Shown here one piece after another: positions 18,730 to 19,927 of a stretch of 19,927 bases of DNA (its first letter is position 1; each line of letters begins with the position of its first letter). A program made the translations under genes and the position numbers. The notes beneath the pieces were generated by a model. That model saw nothing but the letters and a program-made list of their open reading frames with translations. It was not told the DNA's origin and searched no databases. Source of the DNA: Actinomycetota bacterium (GTDB lineage Bacteria; Actinomycetota; Acidimicrobiia; Spongiisociales; ZC4RG35); NCBI GenBank assembly GCA_027296205.1, contig JAPUJM010000136.1, positions 1 through 19,927 of the forward strand, written 5' to 3'.

Positions 18730-19927
18730 TTATTGGGTTCCCGAGATTCCCAGCTTGGCCAGAAAAGCCTCATTGTTCGGCTCTCTCCCGAGGAAGTCTC
18801 TGAGCAGCTGGTCTCCGTCGACCGTGCCGCCCTTGGCGAGTACGGCCTCTCTGTAAGCCATGCCGACCTCGGGGTCTGTGACGCCAAATTGCTCGAACTT
18901 GGAGAACATGTCGTCTCCAAAAACCTCCGACCACATGTAGCCGTAATAGCTGGCGTCATAGCCACCCATGAGGTGTCCGAACGAGGCGAGGGCGAATGTT
19001 CCCTCATGTGGCGGCAAGAGCGAAATCGAGGCGCCTTCTTCGTGGATGACATCCAGGTCACGGTTGGGGCCTCCGTGGAGTTCCTGGTCCCACCAGCCGT
19101 ACTGCATCTGCCTCAACTGGAAGATGGCCTTGTTGAGTTGTCTTGCCGCGACAAGCTGGTTTACGAGCTCGTCGGGGATGGGAGCTCCCGTTTCGTAATG
19201 CCTGGCGAATCTCTTGAGAACGTCGGAGCGCCAGATCCAATGCTGCATGATCTGACTGGGTGCTTCCACGAAGTCTCTCTCCGTGTTGGTGCCGGAGAAA
19301 CGCGTGAGCTCGGTTCGCCCGAGATTCTGATGGAGCACGTGCCCGAACTCGTGAAAGAACGTTTCCACCTCGCCATGCTGGAGAAGCGACGGTGTGTCGT
19401 CGGTCGGCTTGGTGAAGTTGGCGACCAATGCGCAAAGCGGGTTCTGGTACGACCCGTCCTCGAGCACTCGACTCAAAATCAGTGGGAACTCGGCGGCGTG
19501 TCCGTACTTGCCCTCTCTGGGGAAGAGGTCGAGATAGAAGCGGGCAAGCTCCTCTCCGGTCTCGGTTTCGCTCATGGCGAACATCGAGACGTCCTCATGC
19601 CAGACATCGGGGTCCTCGATCTCATGAAACGTGATTCCGAACATCTCCGATGTGAGCTGGAACATTCCGTCCAAGACCTGGGGGAGGGGGAAGTACTCGG
19701 CCACCTCGAAGTTGTCGACCCCGTAGTCGGTCTTGCGCTGCTGGGTGTCGTAGTAGCCCCAGTCCCAGCCGTGAACCTTGGTTTCGCCGGTGTCGGCTTC
19801 GAGGAGCGCAGAGATGACGGCGACCTCCTGGCTCCCCTTCACTGTCAGCGGATCGATGAGGTCGGCGTAGAACGCCTTCACGCGACCGGGATCCTTGGCC
19901 ATCCGCTCCTCGAGACGATGGTGAGCC
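18730..19927 (-). CDS. M3-family metallopeptidase (oligopeptidase A/Dcp-like), 5'-partial
   Basis: Cytosolic zinc peptidase that degrades short peptides. The frame is open to the right edge (AHHRLEERMAKDP...), so the N-terminal part lies outside; 398 residues are visible. The HExxH motif is HEFGHVLH at 19330-19353 with the preceding VETFF, and the third ligand is the Glu in ERDFVEAPSQ about 25 residues later. Other family signatures: YFDL-type region YYDTQQRKTDYGVDNFEVAE, and the substrate-binding SFGHLMGGYDASYYGYMWSE. It ends normally in LAKLGISGTQ. Whether it is an endopeptidase (OpdA type) or a dipeptidyl carboxypeptidase cannot be told from this part. Confidence 0.95.
   Translation of the reverse strand, partial: AHHRLEERMAKDPGRVKAFYADLIDPLTVKGSQEVAVISALLEADTGETKVHGWDWGYYDTQQRKTDYGVDNFEVAEYFPLPQVLDGMFQLTSEMFGITFHEIEDPDVWHEDVSMFAMSETETGEELARFYLDLFPREGKYGHAAEFPLILSRVLEDGSYQNPLCALVANFTKPTDDTPSLLQHGEVETFFHEFGHVLHQNLGRTELTRFSGTNTERDFVEAPSQIMQHWIWRSDVLKRFARHYETGAPIPDELVNQLVAARQLNKAIFQLRQMQYGWWDQELHGGPNRDLDVIHEEGASISLLPPHEGTFALASFGHLMGGYDASYYGYMWSEVFGDDMFSKFEQFGVTDPEVGMAYREAVLAKGGTVDGDQLLRDFLGREPNNEAFLAKLGISGTQ

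Overview
The window looks like a chromosomal segment from an uncultured or poorly known high-GC Actinomycetota, probably near Acidimicrobiia. Four things point that way: a 30-residue bS22 (AURKAIP1/COX24-type) ribosomal peptide; a dCTP deaminase very close to the mycobacterial bifunctional type; a hemolysin III/cis-prenyltransferase divergent pair like Rv1085c/Rv1086; and many apparently leaderless start codons behind TANNNT -10 boxes. Base composition is GC-rich throughout (roughly 60% by eye). I see no phage, insertion sequence, CRISPR array or rRNA. The lineage call is inference from gene content.

Layout, left to right. 1-3351: aminopeptidase P (5' end outside the window), a PAQR/hemolysin III membrane protein (-), a cis-prenyltransferase (+) and a hotdog thioesterase (+). 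3416-6557: a histidine phosphatase (-) diverges from a tightly coupled run of pyrE, a two-TM protein, endonuclease IV and a DUF192 lipoprotein (+). 6668-9847: the classic rpsF-ssb-rpsR-rplI cluster, followed after a repeat-rich 296-bp gap by dnaB. 9854-11352: a two-gene operon (four-TM/SRPBCC fusion plus TetR regulator) headed by a striking double-palindrome operator over its promoter. 11379-12027: dcd and a tRNA-Gly(CCC) (-), only 2 nt apart. 12156-14253: a lipid-anchored TM protein with TEAP-type repeats, a tiny membrane protein (-), homoserine kinase thrB and bS22. 14353-15183: PAC2-family protein (-). 15248-15357: a structured element bounded by inverted repeats. 15385-18201: copper-resistance operon merR-copZ-copA (-). 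18361-18558: a small Cys/His zinc-binding protein (-). 18730-19927: M3 oligopeptidase (-), 5' end outside the window.

Most of the content is housekeeping: translation, replication, nucleotide and amino-acid metabolism, peptide turnover. Two accessory modules are self-contained and visibly autoregulated: the TetR/SRPBCC operon and the copper operon. The strongest non-coding signals are the 41-bp nested palindrome at 9860-9900, the recurrent TANNNT-N6/7-start signature at eight first genes, the tRNA-dcd junction that would yield a nearly leaderless dcd mRNA, the TTTTCGCG repeat cluster upstream of dnaB, and the inverted-repeat-bounded element between copA and the PAC2 gene. Starts were chosen from Shine-Dalgarno sites, leaderless -10 boxes and recalled family N-termini. 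No alignment or database search was possible.
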